From Pycnococcus provasolii (lineage: Eukaryota; Chlorophyta; Pseudoscourfieldiophyceae; Pseudoscourfieldiales): 64,000 nucleotides of DNA. The notes beneath the pieces are model-generated. The model saw nothing but the letters and a program-made list of their open reading frames with translations, was not told the origin of the DNA and made no database searches. The position numbers and the translations under genes were made by a program. Positions 45,796 through 54,731 of the stretch are shown piece after piece. Each line of letters begins with the position of its first letter. Position 1 is the first letter of the stretch. The DNA lies in assembly GCA_049487715.1 (NCBI GenBank), contig CP150550.1, positions 620,001 through 684,000 of the forward strand, in the 5' to 3' direction.

Positions 45796-47355
45796 ATGGC
45801 GTCGTCGTCGTCGTCGTCGTCGCAAAATAGGGTGCTCTCCGCCGTCGCAGGATGCCCACCGCTACACGGATTCCTGAAAGCGGCGCTCGTCGGGGCACCA
45901 CACGCGCCTTCGTCCTCGTCTGCTAACTTAGCAAATAACGCAAGAAACCAAGGGGGGGATGTCGGCGGTCAACCAGTGGAACCTCCGTCGTGCCCCAACC
46001 CGGCCGGGTCGCCGAAAACGAGAATGGGCAGTGAGACTGAACTTAAGGCGTACTCGCCGAAGCAAGACGCAAGTTCAAAGCACTTCACGCAGATAGATGT
46101 CGCGAGATTTGAGGAAATTGTGCTCGCGGCGTGCCCGCCTAGAGTCAGAGAAAAGGGTGTGAACGATTGCCGCGTGCAGGCGTCGCTCGTTGTCGGCGAC
46201 GGCGACGACGCGTACGTCGTCACGTTTCCCACAAATTCGCCGTATCTCTACCCAGCATCCACGACCAAACTGCTGACGTGCGTTGCGGCACTGCGGAGAC
46301 TTGCAAGCCTGCGTAAAAAACTTGGCGCGGACGTGACGCTAGACACGCCCATCGTCGTGCATCCGCACGCATTGCGTGTCGGAGACAGAGGCGCGAAGCA
46401 CGACGTTGCAGACGAAGACGCCATGCGTCGCACGCGCGCGCAGTACCTGCCCTGGACCAGGCGGAGACTCACCGTGCGCCTGCTCATACAGCGTGTCGCG
46501 ATTCACTCGGACAACCGAGCAAATAACGTGCTCATGGACCTTGCGGGTGGTGCGCACGCCTTAGCCGACGCGGCGAGATCGTGCAAACTGGATGAGACGC
46601 GCGTCGTGCATCGCCTGTCGCCAAGCGCGCGCGTCGAGGGCGAGCCGACCGTCTCGAATGCGGATGAGCATGCGCCAGCCGTCACGTACTATGCGTCAAC
46701 TGGCGCATTCACCACACCGCCCGTTTCGCCACCTCCCGTGCGAGGTGTTTCGGAGGAGCCGCAGCCACTGCTCATCGGGTCGGCGCACGTCACGTCGGAA
46801 GGCTTAATTAAACAGCCCATGGACTTCGCGAAGCGCAATCATTCCCCGCTTTCGGAAATGCAGCAACTGCTTCGCCTCGTGTGCGCCGGCAAGGTTCCTG
46901 GCGTGGATACGCATGACCTTCAGGTTCTCGTTCATGCACTCGCGTGCGCGCCGCAGGACGCCAGCCGTCTTAATGTCCCACTGAATCGTCGTATTTATTT
47001 CGACGACTGGAACAAGCTCTTCGCACCTGGCGTTGCGCGCGTGCTTGCCGGCTCATCTGATGTGCAGCTTCACGGAAAACTCGGTCAGGCGTACGGCTTC
47101 ACGCTTGAAAATTCGCGCATTGCTCATATTCTTACTGGACGTGCCTACTATCTCGCCGCGGGCATCTACACGAACGAAAATGGCGTGCTGAATGATGACG
47201 CATACGAATACGATGAAGCTGAGGCGTTTTTGGACAATTTGGCTGAATTCATTACACGCGCGCTCTGGACGGTGGAGACGAAATGCGTTCTGGGTTTGGC
47301 TGACGACCTCGCCAGCCTTCGCGTGGACGTGGTGCTCGACGTGCCTGCGCCTTGA
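45796..47355 (+). CDS. Class-A beta-lactamase-like serine hydrolase
   Basis: 519 residues from the ATG at 45796. It has the three active-site motifs of the penicillin-binding/serine beta-lactamase fold in the right order: S155-T-T-K158 in YLYPASTTKLLTCV, S238-D-N240 in AIHSDNRANNVLMDL, and K428-L-G in QLHGKLGQAYGF. Spacing between motifs exceeds that of bacterial class A enzymes because of inserts, e.g. a Pro-rich segment after about residue 300. The N-terminus is Ser/Ala-rich without a clear signal peptide. Eukaryotic members act as amidases/esterases or are untested. A bacterial or plastid (peptidoglycan-era) origin is possible. Beta-lactam hydrolysis should not be assumed. Confidence 0.75.
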   Translation: MASSSSSSSQNRVLSAVAGCPPLHGFLKAALVGAPHAPSSSSANLANNARNQGGDVGGQPVEPPSCPNPAGSPKTRMGSETELKAYSPKQDASSKHFTQIDVARFEEIVLAACPPRVREKGVNDCRVQASLVVGDGDDAYVVTFPTNSPYLYPASTTKLLTCVAALRRLASLRKKLGADVTLDTPIVVHPHALRVGDRGAKHDVADEDAMRRTRAQYLPWTRRRLTVRLLIQRVAIHSDNRANNVLMDLAGGAHALADAARSCKLDETRVVHRLSPSARVEGEPTVSNADEHAPAVTYYASTGAFTTPPVSPPPVRGVSEEPQPLLIGSAHVTSEGLIKQPMDFAKRNHSPLSEMQQLLRLVCAGKVPGVDTHDLQVLVHALACAPQDASRLNVPLNRRIYFDDWNKLFAPGVARVLAGSSDVQLHGKLGQAYGFTLENSRIAHILTGRAYYLAAGIYTNENGVLNDDAYEYDEAEAFLDNLAEFITRALWTVETKCVLGLADDLASLRVDVVLDVPAP

Positions 47356-47395
47356 GATTCGAAACGTGTATGAAACAATAAAAGAAGAATGCACT

Positions 47396-47400
47396 TTACA
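47396..47400 (-). terminator. TGTAA poly(A) signal
   Basis: TTACA on the + strand, i.e. TGTAA 12 nt after the TPR gene stop; shared spacer of 57 bp with the convergent hydrolase gene. Confidence 0.4.
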
Positions 47401-47412
47401 TTTGTCCAAATC

Positions 47413-48228
47413 TTACACGACAGTAATGGCAAAACTCTTCACCTCACCATCCCAGTCCATCGCATTGCCGCTCGTATCGAGACGTAAGAATGCATCCAGT
47501 GCTGCCGTCGCACGCGGCGGCCAGCGATTACGCACTCTAGCTACTGCGCCTGCGTCCTTGCGTGGATAAAGCGTCGCTCCAACTCCATCATTCTGCAGTG
47601 CTTCCCACTCCCGCTCGGCGTCGCCTGTGCTGCCAGCGGCGTACAGGAATGCGCTCAATGCACACCTCGCGTCGTAGAACCTCGGGTCTCGGCGGAGCAG
47701 TTTTCGTGCCTCGTCAACAGCCTCTTGTACCTTTCCAAATTCGAAGAGAGCGAGCGCGACATTTTGACCCGCGATCTCGCCGAGGTCGTCGGGCGCCATT
47801 TGTGCAGCTCGGCGGTAAAGTTCTATGGCGCGTTCGTCGTGCACCGCAACGAGCGCATTTCCATAGTTGTTCAAAGCCAGAGCGCGCCCGGGACTATCTC
47901 CTTTGTCGAGATCTTCTGCAGCGTGCCTCAGATCTTCTGCCGCCTCTTTCCACATAAGCCTCTGCAGTCTCACGGCTCCTCGATTAGACCAGCTTGCGGA
48001 GTTGTTAGGAGCGGCTTCGATCGCCTTCGTCCAAGTTTCATCCGCCTCTTCGAGCTTGCCTTCGTTCGCGAGCTGCGACGCCTTCAAGAAGAGGTCCTGC
48101 AGCTGCGCGGGGCTGGCAGCCTGGGCGGCTTGCGAGGGGCCGGCGCGCCGTTGCGTGAGCGCGACGACGGAGCCGCACAGCAGCAGGCGGCGAGGGAGTG
48201 CGACGCGGGCAGCGAGGTGCGAGGACAT
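47413..48228 (-). CDS. TPR-repeat protein, organelle-targeted
   Basis: 271 residues from the ATG at 48228. The first 35 residues (HLAARVALPRRLLLCGSVV...TQRRAG) look like a plastid or mitochondrial presequence. Tetratricopeptide repeats follow: ASQLANEGKLEEADETWTKA, APNNSASWSNRGAVRLQ, ALNNYGNALVAVHDERAIEL and AVDEARKLLRRDPRFYDARC. The C-terminal part has FLYAAGSTGDAEREWEAL and RVRNRWPPRATAALDAFL, a pattern seen in plant plastid TPR proteins. It probably acts as an assembly or scaffold factor; partner unknown. Confidence 0.8.
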   Translation of the reverse strand: MSSHLAARVALPRRLLLCGSVVALTQRRAGPSQAAQAASPAQLQDLFLKASQLANEGKLEEADETWTKAIEAAPNNSASWSNRGAVRLQRLMWKEAAEDLRHAAEDLDKGDSPGRALALNNYGNALVAVHDERAIELYRRAAQMAPDDLGEIAGQNVALALFEFGKVQEAVDEARKLLRRDPRFYDARCALSAFLYAAGSTGDAEREWEALQNDGVGATLYPRKDAGAVARVRNRWPPRATAALDAFLRLDTSGNAMDWDGEVKSFAITVV

Positions 48229-48440
48229 GAGCACAATGAAATCCCAGGACCCTGGGAGCTCTGTGCGCCACGAATCCAAGGAGGGGCGAAATCGAAAAAT
48301 CCAAAAGGGGATCGGAACAGGCAGGGTTCGGGGTTTGGTTCAGGATGCCCAATTGCCGCTGGAGGTCCGTGTCGATGGAGGGATGGTGATACGTATTCAT
48401 AATACAGTATGAAATCTTCACTTTACTAAACTTTTTAGTA

Positions 48441-50558
48441 CTACAAATCCACGAACTTCGTGCGACAAACGAGCTTGTGGGCAGGCCAGTGCTTCTTCTG
48501 GCACTCAGAACCGCAATACCAAGCTTCCTTGCATGCGCCACAACGCTTCGCATCGAAGCAGAATCGCTCGCAAAACAGGCACTGCCTCTCCTGCGCGATG
48601 GCGCGAACGCGACGTGCCGCCAGAGCCTTTTTCGTGTACTCGAACGTCGTGTGCTCCATGACAACCGTGTAGTCCCACACGCGCTCGTCCAGTGCGCCGC
48701 GACGAGGCTCCTCCCACTGTCGCCGAGGCGCGGGTTTCACCGTTCCCGTCCACAGATCACCGGGCATCTTGCCTTCCTTGTCGCGCACGTCGCCGCGAGC
48801 ACCGTAGTCGTCGTGCAAAATCGTCAAGATCTTCTCCAGGCAACGAGTGGCTCCCCAGTGCATGGCCGTGCGACCGTCGCCATCTGCATGATGCACCATC
48901 TCCGGAAACGCGCCGGCGATCAGATGAACGCCCTCCTTCCAATCTTGCAGGACCGCAAGCATCAGTGGAGTGCGGTGCTTGGAGCCCGCCGTGGGATATG
49001 GGTACTCTCCCGGGGAGGAAGCGAGATGCTCCTTCTCCATCTCAATCAGCTCCGTGACCAGGGACAGATGTGCCTCGCTGTGCTGGCCGCGGCTTGTCTT
49101 GCCCGCCTCGACGGCGTAGAAGAGCGGCGTCCAGCCCACCAAGCTCAGCGCACGTGGGTCGCCGCCAAGGCGACGCAGCTCTGCAAAGCAAGCGGCATCG
49201 CCGTAGTGCGCGGCATAGTGCATTGGCGTGCGTCCTCCGTCGTAGTCCTCGTACAGCGCGGTTGTGCGCGCATTCACGTCCGCGCCGCCTTGCACGAGAG
49301 GCGCGAAGAGCGACCGGCGTCCGCAAGCCGCGGCGATGTGCAGCGCAGTTAGTCCGCGCTCGTTGTGCACTCCGGCACTCGCGCCCAGCGCCATGAGAAG
49401 CTTCACGATTCCCTCGTGCTCTCCTTCCGCCGCACGCATCAGCGGCGTCTCTCCCATCGCATCTCTCGCGTTTACGTCCGCTCCCAATTCCAGCAGCGTT
49501 CGCGCAACGACATCGAATCCGCAGCGCGCTGCAATGTGCAGCGGTGTGGCCTCGTGCGGTCCCATGAGGCTGTTGACGTCAGCGCCGGCACTCACCAGCA
49601 GACGCACGATCACGTCGCGGTTGCTCGCCGTCGCGACGTGCAAAGGCGTTCCTCGACGCGCGACATACAGGCTCGCGCCAACTGGTGCAACGTGCTGATT
49701 TTGCTTTTCGCGATCGCGGTCGCGTTGGCGCGCATTCTGCGACTTTGGTGGCGGTTCTGGCACATTTTCCGCAGCCTCGAGCGGTGCCCAGCAGTCGACG
49801 AGCGCCCTCGCGGCATCCACCTGACCGCAGTTTGCCGCCAGGTGCAGTGGCGTGAGACCCTCCGCGTCCGTCGCTCGCACGCTTGCCTTGTGCTTGCAGA
49901 GCACTCTGATCACCTCCTCATCGCCGAGTGCTGCCGCACAGTGCAGCGGCGTCGCTTCGACGTAGTCACACACGTCGACGTTACACTTTTTCTCCTCGAG
50001 CAGGTAGAGCAGCACGTCGAGTCGGTCGTTGCGCGTTCCCGCAAATCCTCGGTCTGCAGCCCGGTTGAACGTCGCCGCCGCGGATGTGTGCACGGCACCG
50101 CCATCTTCTCCGTTCAAGGGCTTGGGTGCGGCGTTGTGGTCTGCGGCGGCGGCGACGACCGCGAGGTGCAGGCACGTCATCCCGAGTGCTCCTGGCGCTT
50201 CGTCTCTCCACTCCAAAGAGGCTCCCGCCTGTTCGCACGACTTGACGTCGTCTAGCTTTCCCGCGGAGACTGCGTTGTGGAGTGCGCATCTGAGTACTTC
50301 TGGGGAGTGCAGCACGACTCTCGAGTGTGTGTCGGTTTTGAACGGGTCGTTTTGTTCTCTTCTGAATTGCGGTTCTCGGAACTGCGTGAATCGGTCACGG
50401 CGTTGCTGTTTGAGCGCTTTGCGTGTTGCATTGCTTGCGTCTGTTGCGGACGACGACGGCGTTTCCACTTCGTCTTCGTCCAGTCCGTCGAGGCGTGGGT
50501 CGCGGTACGTGTTGGCGCGTGACTCGGAGGGCGCGGGCGCGAGCATCGGATGCGACAT
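48441..50558 (-). CDS. Ankyrin-repeat protein with C-terminal MYND zinc finger
   Basis: 705 residues from the ATG at 50558. Ankyrin repeats span about residues 75-560, many close to consensus, for example DYVEATPLHCAAALGDEEVI, DAEGLTPLHLAANCGQVDAA, ATPLHIAARCGFDVVARTLL and MGETPLMRAAEGEHEGIVKL. The last 45 residues form a MYND finger: CLFCERFC, CGACKEAWYCGSECQ, HWPAHKLVC, with the full C6HC ligand set. Ankyrin-MYND proteins act as protein adaptors, and some relatives are ciliary or transcriptional regulators. No catalytic domain is present. Confidence 0.92.
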   Translation of the reverse strand: MSHPMLAPAPSESRANTYRDPRLDGLDEDEVETPSSSATDASNATRKALKQQRRDRFTQFREPQFRREQNDPFKTDTHSRVVLHSPEVLRCALHNAVSAGKLDDVKSCEQAGASLEWRDEAPGALGMTCLHLAVVAAAADHNAAPKPLNGEDGGAVHTSAAATFNRAADRGFAGTRNDRLDVLLYLLEEKKCNVDVCDYVEATPLHCAAALGDEEVIRVLCKHKASVRATDAEGLTPLHLAANCGQVDAARALVDCWAPLEAAENVPEPPPKSQNARQRDRDREKQNQHVAPVGASLYVARRGTPLHVATASNRDVIVRLLVSAGADVNSLMGPHEATPLHIAARCGFDVVARTLLELGADVNARDAMGETPLMRAAEGEHEGIVKLLMALGASAGVHNERGLTALHIAAACGRRSLFAPLVQGGADVNARTTALYEDYDGGRTPMHYAAHYGDAACFAELRRLGGDPRALSLVGWTPLFYAVEAGKTSRGQHSEAHLSLVTELIEMEKEHLASSPGEYPYPTAGSKHRTPLMLAVLQDWKEGVHLIAGAFPEMVHHADGDGRTAMHWGATRCLEKILTILHDDYGARGDVRDKEGKMPGDLWTGTVKPAPRRQWEEPRRGALDERVWDYTVVMEHTTFEYTKKALAARRVRAIAQERQCLFCERFCFDAKRCGACKEAWYCGSECQKKHWPAHKLVCRTKFVDL

Positions 50559-51130
50559 CGCCGTGTTTTATTGTGAGAATCGTGCGACCGGGGCGAGCGT
50601 TTCCGAAGGTTCTACCAAACTTCCTACGGGGGGTGGGACACACCAGCGTGGGGCGAGGTCGTGGGGCGCCATGCGGGGAGCCGTCGTGGAATGTGAAAAT
50701 TGGCTTGTTGTTTGAGGGGATCAGGGGACTTTTGGACTTTTCACTTTTGGGATCCCGGTTCGTCGGTCGCGCTCTTTTGTAATAACCAACACATTATTAC
50801 CGGTCGCGCTCTTTACCGGTGAAGCTCGGCGCGGCATGGGTGGCGGCCTTCACGGACACCGCCGTGGAGCTCGTCGGCAACCTCGCCGGCAAGCCCGGCG
50901 CCGTCGCCGTCGGCATACAGCTAACCGGCTTGTAACAGAACAACTTAGACGTTGTCCGAAAGTAGTTCGACGGAGGTAGCGACGATGCGGCGTTGGCAGC
51001 AGCAGCAGGGCCGTCGTACGCGTCGACGGCTCGGGGTCATCATCATCGGCGGGCGGCAGCCGATTCGGCGAAACACTGCCGTCGTCGAGAGTGAGATCCA
51101 AGAAATATTCCAAGAAAATCTAGAGCATGA

Positions 51131-51358
51131 ATGATGAATCCGAACAATGCGGTCGCGCACGTACAGCCATACGTGGGGAAGGCCGTCACAAATGCGTTCG
51201 CTGGTAAAGTCTTGAAGGAGGCGAGGGCGCTCGCGGGGCAAGCGTTATCTGCAAGCAAATTCAAGCCGTTGGTTGAAGTAGTCAACCAATCTGGCATCGG
51301 TCACTTGTCCGTGCACACGACGAACGCGGATGAGGATTGCCATGGTCACAAGAGGTGA
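51131..51358 (+). CDS. Doubtful small ORF, 75 aa
   Basis: ATG at 51131. Amphipathic and Ala/Lys/Val-rich to residue 50 (AFAGKVLKEARALAGQALSA), then a polar tail with several His. No family recognised; it is only an open frame in an otherwise empty spacer. Confidence 0.22.
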   Translation: MMNPNNAVAHVQPYVGKAVTNAFAGKVLKEARALAGQALSASKFKPLVEVVNQSGIGHLSVHTTNADEDCHGHKR

Positions 51359-51388
51359 AACAGATGTGGAAGCAATTGATATTTTATT

Positions 51389-51393
51389 TTACA
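51389..51393 (-). terminator. TGTAA poly(A) signal
   Basis: TTACA on the + strand, i.e. TGTAA 6 nt after the stop of the YeiH-type transporter gene. Confidence 0.4.
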
Positions 51394-51399
51394 CAAACG

Positions 51400-52668
51400 T
51401 CAAACCGCCACGCTCGCTCCCACGAGTGCGGTCCCTCCTACCAAAGCGGCACCAATTCCACCAAGAAGAAGAGATGTTGGATTCGCACTGCGAACCACCT
51501 TCATACTCGTTGAAAGCCCAAGCCCAGCCATGCTTATGCCAAGAAAGTTAGGTGCGACAGTGCCGCCGAGCCAGGTTAGTAAACCTCCTGGACCACCCAT
51601 GGCGTCCGAGGCGCTGCGCAAAGCGGATAGGCTTAAAAATGCCCAGACGAACGGAGGTACCGCCTTCGAGATGGAAATTCCTCCTCTACCGCTCGTCGCC
51701 GCACCCTTCGTTGTCAGCACCAAGAACGGAAGTGCCCCTGCGAGCATCGCATTTCGGCACATCTTCGTCACAACCGCCGTGTTCATTGCAGTTTCGTCGC
51801 CGTAAGCTTGCTTGTAAGCGAGCGCGGCGCCCATGACCTGTGCTGTATCGTGTATGCCTAGCCCGAGCACGATGCCGCAACGCTTGCTCGCCTTCTCCTC
51901 GTCTTCCGTGCCGAATATTGCGCGCACGAGCGGGGGGTAAGCAAGCATGCCGACAGTGCCCCACAAAACGACGTTTGCCACGGCAAGGGCAACCTCCGCC
52001 TCCGTGGCGGCTATCGCAGGACTAAGCGCCATCACGGCGGTGACGCCACAGACTGACGTCCCAACAGCTACGAGTGCGGCGAGCCGCGGTGGTATGCGCA
52101 GAGCACGTCCGAGCTGAGGTACGCATACGAGTCCAACTCCCATCGCCGCGGCTACGACTGGCAGACCAGCCGCACCCGAGCCGGTGACGTCTTTCAGCGA
52201 TAGCTTCGTTCCAACGCACGCAATGCCCACCGGCAATATCCACGATTTGACAAAAGCGAGTCCAGGTTCGAGCGCGTCTGTCGAAGGCACGAATTTGCGC
52301 ACATGCTTTGGCACGAGGTTACGACATGCGAATCCGAGACCGAGTGCGAGTGGCACGCCTGTGATGGGCAAGGGCTGCAAGCCGTTTGCGATTGCACTTC
52401 CCACGGTCCATACGACTGCGCTGGTAGCGACGCCCGGAATCAGAGAAGCCACGTTCTTTGGAACAAAGGGAGGTAACGAACCTTTTGATAACGACGACGA
52501 CTTGGATGATGCCGAGAATGAGCGAGACGAAACGAGTCCAGTAAATGAGTTCTGTAAATGAGGCAGAGGAGAACGCAGAGGAACAGAAACAGAAGAAGCT
52601 GCTTTCTTTATTACTAGTGAGGTAAGGGAGTGGGCTCGGGCTCCCACCAAGGGAGTACCCAACATCAT
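51400..52668 (-). CDS. UPF0324/YeiH-type membrane transporter, organelle-targeted
   Basis: 422 residues from the ATG at 52668. An N-terminal Ser/Arg/Leu-rich presequence (about 1-60, ending near SSRSFSASSKSS) precedes about ten hydrophobic spans. Family hallmarks are KSWILPVGIACVGTKLSL, RLAALVAVGTSVCGVTAVMA and GLGIHDTAQVMGAALAY. The family is called putative sulfate exporter by annotation, but its substrate is not established. With its presequence it is likely in the plastid envelope or inner mitochondrial membrane. Bacterial members are about 340 residues; the extra length here is the presequence. Confidence 0.88.
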   Translation of the reverse strand: MMLGTPLVGARAHSLTSLVIKKAASSVSVPLRSPLPHLQNSFTGLVSSRSFSASSKSSSLSKGSLPPFVPKNVASLIPGVATSAVVWTVGSAIANGLQPLPITGVPLALGLGFACRNLVPKHVRKFVPSTDALEPGLAFVKSWILPVGIACVGTKLSLKDVTGSGAAGLPVVAAAMGVGLVCVPQLGRALRIPPRLAALVAVGTSVCGVTAVMALSPAIAATEAEVALAVANVVLWGTVGMLAYPPLVRAIFGTEDEEKASKRCGIVLGLGIHDTAQVMGAALAYKQAYGDETAMNTAVVTKMCRNAMLAGALPFLVLTTKGAATSGRGGISISKAVPPFVWAFLSLSALRSASDAMGGPGGLLTWLGGTVAPNFLGISMAGLGLSTSMKVVRSANPTSLLLGGIGAALVGGTALVGASVAV

Positions 52669-52880
52669 CCTTACAGTAGTGAGGAAGCCTGGACTAGATT
52701 AGGTGGGATTAATACGCGCGGACGGGCATGCGCGGACGGGCATGCATGCGCAGAAAAGATGTCAAGGGAAACAAAATAAAAAGCGCACGTCAACGTCTTT
52801 CGAAAAGAAACGACGAAAACAAAACAAGGCACCGTCGGAAGGAACGGCCGAACGGAACGGGGGCTGGACTTGGTAACCCG

Positions 52881-52988
52881 TTAACCCTAACCCGGTACGG
52901 TAACCCTACACCCTAACCCTACACCCTAACCCTAGCCCCTAACCCGGTACGGTACTGTAACCCTACACCCTAACCCTACCCCCTAACC
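52881..52988 (-). repeat. Degenerate telomere-type array (CCCTAA variants)
   Basis: About 110 bp of CCCTAA units mixed with CCCTACA and CCCGGTACGGTA variants, in the divergent spacer upstream of the sialidase-like gene. Confidence 0.85.
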
Positions 52989-53047
52989 CGGTCCCGGGGG
53001 GGAGTCCTGAGTCCACCTCCCCCTCTTCGTTGCCGTTGCCCTTGCAT

Positions 53048-54658
53048 ATGGCGCCGCGGCATGCGCCTTCCCTTCAAAGTCATGGCGTCAAGTGGAAGTC
53101 CACGGGGTTGAGCCTAAGCCTTCTAATAGGCAACACGCGCCAACTCGTCGTCATACTTCTGCTCCTCTTGGCCATACTCGCACTGCGAGCCTCGCCGCCG
53201 CGAATCAGACAACGTGTGCGACGCAGCCTGCCCTTCACGTCACAGGCAAGAAGTAGCAGCTCGCCTTCTCCGTCGTCGGAGCAGTCTTCAGCGTCGATCG
53301 CCAACCTCCCTGGGGATAGCTCGCAGTCCTCCGAGGGGGCCTTCACAAGGCGTGATGATCTCGCGAACGAACGAGACGACAACGACAAAAACGAGGACGA
53401 GGACGGCGACGGCGACGGCGACAGCGCGACAACTACAGTGAGAACCGAAACCACCACAAAGGCAAAGAGAAGAGCGGGAAAGGCCAGCAAGATCGTCGCC
53501 CTGAACGAGGTGGAGCGGACCGGGGTCTTCACACACGGAGGGCAGATACCTGTGGGTGCCGAATTGCGATATGCGCACATGGCGTCCGCCGTCGTGCTCT
53601 CGAGAAACAAAACGTGGCTCGTTGCCTTTCAGGCGTCCAAGTACTACGAAGGAGCCGATGACCAGCGCATCTACACCGTGACAAGCGAAGGTGACGATGT
53701 GAACGGAACGACTTGGAACTTGCCCGTAGAGGCTATTCCCGCCAAAGCCGCGCAGTGGTCTCCCGTGCTGTGGCAGGAGCCGCGCCATAACACGATCATG
53801 CTCTTCTACACGCAGTCGCATGATGAAACTTGCATGCGCCCCGCTGATGGCAAGAAGCCGCCTCTGTGGGCACCAGGCGGAGACATCATGGTTGCCGACC
53901 TGGAGCGCGACGGCACGTTCGGGATGCCTCGCCGACTGCTCGCACAGTCTGAGGCAAGGCACGCGATGGGTTCGCCGAAGGTGATCGCGAATCCGCCAAT
54001 TGTTGTCGGTAAGCGGTGGATCTTGCCCTTCTGGCGTGAGACGCGCACTTGGGCAGAAGAGTGCCAGCGACACGCCGACTCCGAGTCAGCGGGAGTTCTC
54101 ATCTCCGACAACATGGGCCAGAGCTGGCAAGCTCGTGGACACGTGTCGACGCGAGGAACTCACTTGATTGAAGGCACGCTGTCATCCGACGATTCGGGCA
54201 GACTGCATCAATTCTTTCGTACGAGTCTCGGCCGCGTGCACGAGTCTGCGAGCACCGACCAAGGCATCTCGTGGGGTACGCCGGTCGAGTGTCCGATGAA
54301 CAACGCGGATGCCAAGATGCAGCTGCATGTGCATCCACCGACGGGCACTTTGCTGGCAGTGTTCAACGACCACGGTCCAAAACCGAGCGACGTGCGTGGT
54401 CACGAAGGTTGTCGCAAGTGCCGCACGAGGCTACAAATATCAGCGGCCATTTCTCCTGCACATCCATGCGACAGCCTGTGGCGTCCACTCGCCAAGGTGT
54501 CGTTTCATCACACCACGTACCTACGCGCGCACTACCCTCATCTCGTTTCGCATCGCGACCACCTCTACGTTTTCTACAGCACTCTTTATGCATGCTGTGC
54601 ACCGGCGAACGCGACGCTCGGCATTTGGATGGTGAAGTACAACGTGGATGAGGCATAA
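53048..54658 (+). CDS. Type II membrane sialidase-like (BNR/Asp-box) protein
   Basis: 536 residues from the ATG at 53048. A basic N-terminus is followed by one span (LVVILLLLLAILAL) with no cleavage site, so the rest should be lumenal or extracellular. An acidic, low-complexity stalk precedes a six-bladed propeller-like domain: HMASAVVLSRNKTWLVAFQ, QWSPVLWQEPRHNTIMLFY, MGSPKVIANPPIVVGKRWIL, GVLISDNMGQSWQARGHVST and STDQGISWGTPVECPMNNAD. The S-x-D-x-G-x-x-W Asp boxes are clear. The family includes exo-sialidases and predicted glycosidases of BNR_2 type. The arginine triad cannot be confirmed by eye, so the substrate is open. Confidence 0.8.
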   Translation: MAPRHAPSLQSHGVKWKSTGLSLSLLIGNTRQLVVILLLLLAILALRASPPRIRQRVRRSLPFTSQARSSSSPSPSSEQSSASIANLPGDSSQSSEGAFTRRDDLANERDDNDKNEDEDGDGDGDSATTTVRTETTTKAKRRAGKASKIVALNEVERTGVFTHGGQIPVGAELRYAHMASAVVLSRNKTWLVAFQASKYYEGADDQRIYTVTSEGDDVNGTTWNLPVEAIPAKAAQWSPVLWQEPRHNTIMLFYTQSHDETCMRPADGKKPPLWAPGGDIMVADLERDGTFGMPRRLLAQSEARHAMGSPKVIANPPIVVGKRWILPFWRETRTWAEECQRHADSESAGVLISDNMGQSWQARGHVSTRGTHLIEGTLSSDDSGRLHQFFRTSLGRVHESASTDQGISWGTPVECPMNNADAKMQLHVHPPTGTLLAVFNDHGPKPSDVRGHEGCRKCRTRLQISAAISPAHPCDSLWRPLAKVSFHHTTYLRAHYPHLVSHRDHLYVFYSTLYACCAPANATLGIWMVKYNVDEA

Positions 54659-54717
54659 TAACAACAGTAACAATCTGTAGTCTATGTACAACACTTTTGC
54701 GGACAACATTGTTCTTG

Positions 54718-54722
54718 TTACA
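54718..54722 (-). terminator. TGTAA poly(A) signal
   Basis: TTACA on the + strand, i.e. TGTAA 9 nt after the GST gene stop. Confidence 0.4.
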
Positions 54723-54731
54723 AAAGAGAGT

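Larger units (their letters stand above)
50559..51399. other. Spacer with short open frames, no confident gene
   Basis: Includes a short open frame ending at 50935 that reads KLGAAWVAAFTDTAVELVGN then GAVAVGIQLTGL, resembling the end of some protein, with an ACCGGTCGCGCTCTT-like duplication just before it. A 75-codon frame at 51131-51358 starts with ATG (MMNPNNAVAHVQPYVGK) but has no recognisable domain. Both could be gene scraps or small exons. Confidence 0.35.

Noticed and set aside
50850-51113. Arg-rich antisense open frame in the 50.6-51.4 kb spacer
   Set aside because: Mostly Arg/Leu/Thr runs without motif; looks like chance frame in GC-rich DNA.
52881-52988. Telomeric array read as a chromosome end
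   Set aside because: Genes continue on both sides and the units are degenerate, so it is interstitial.
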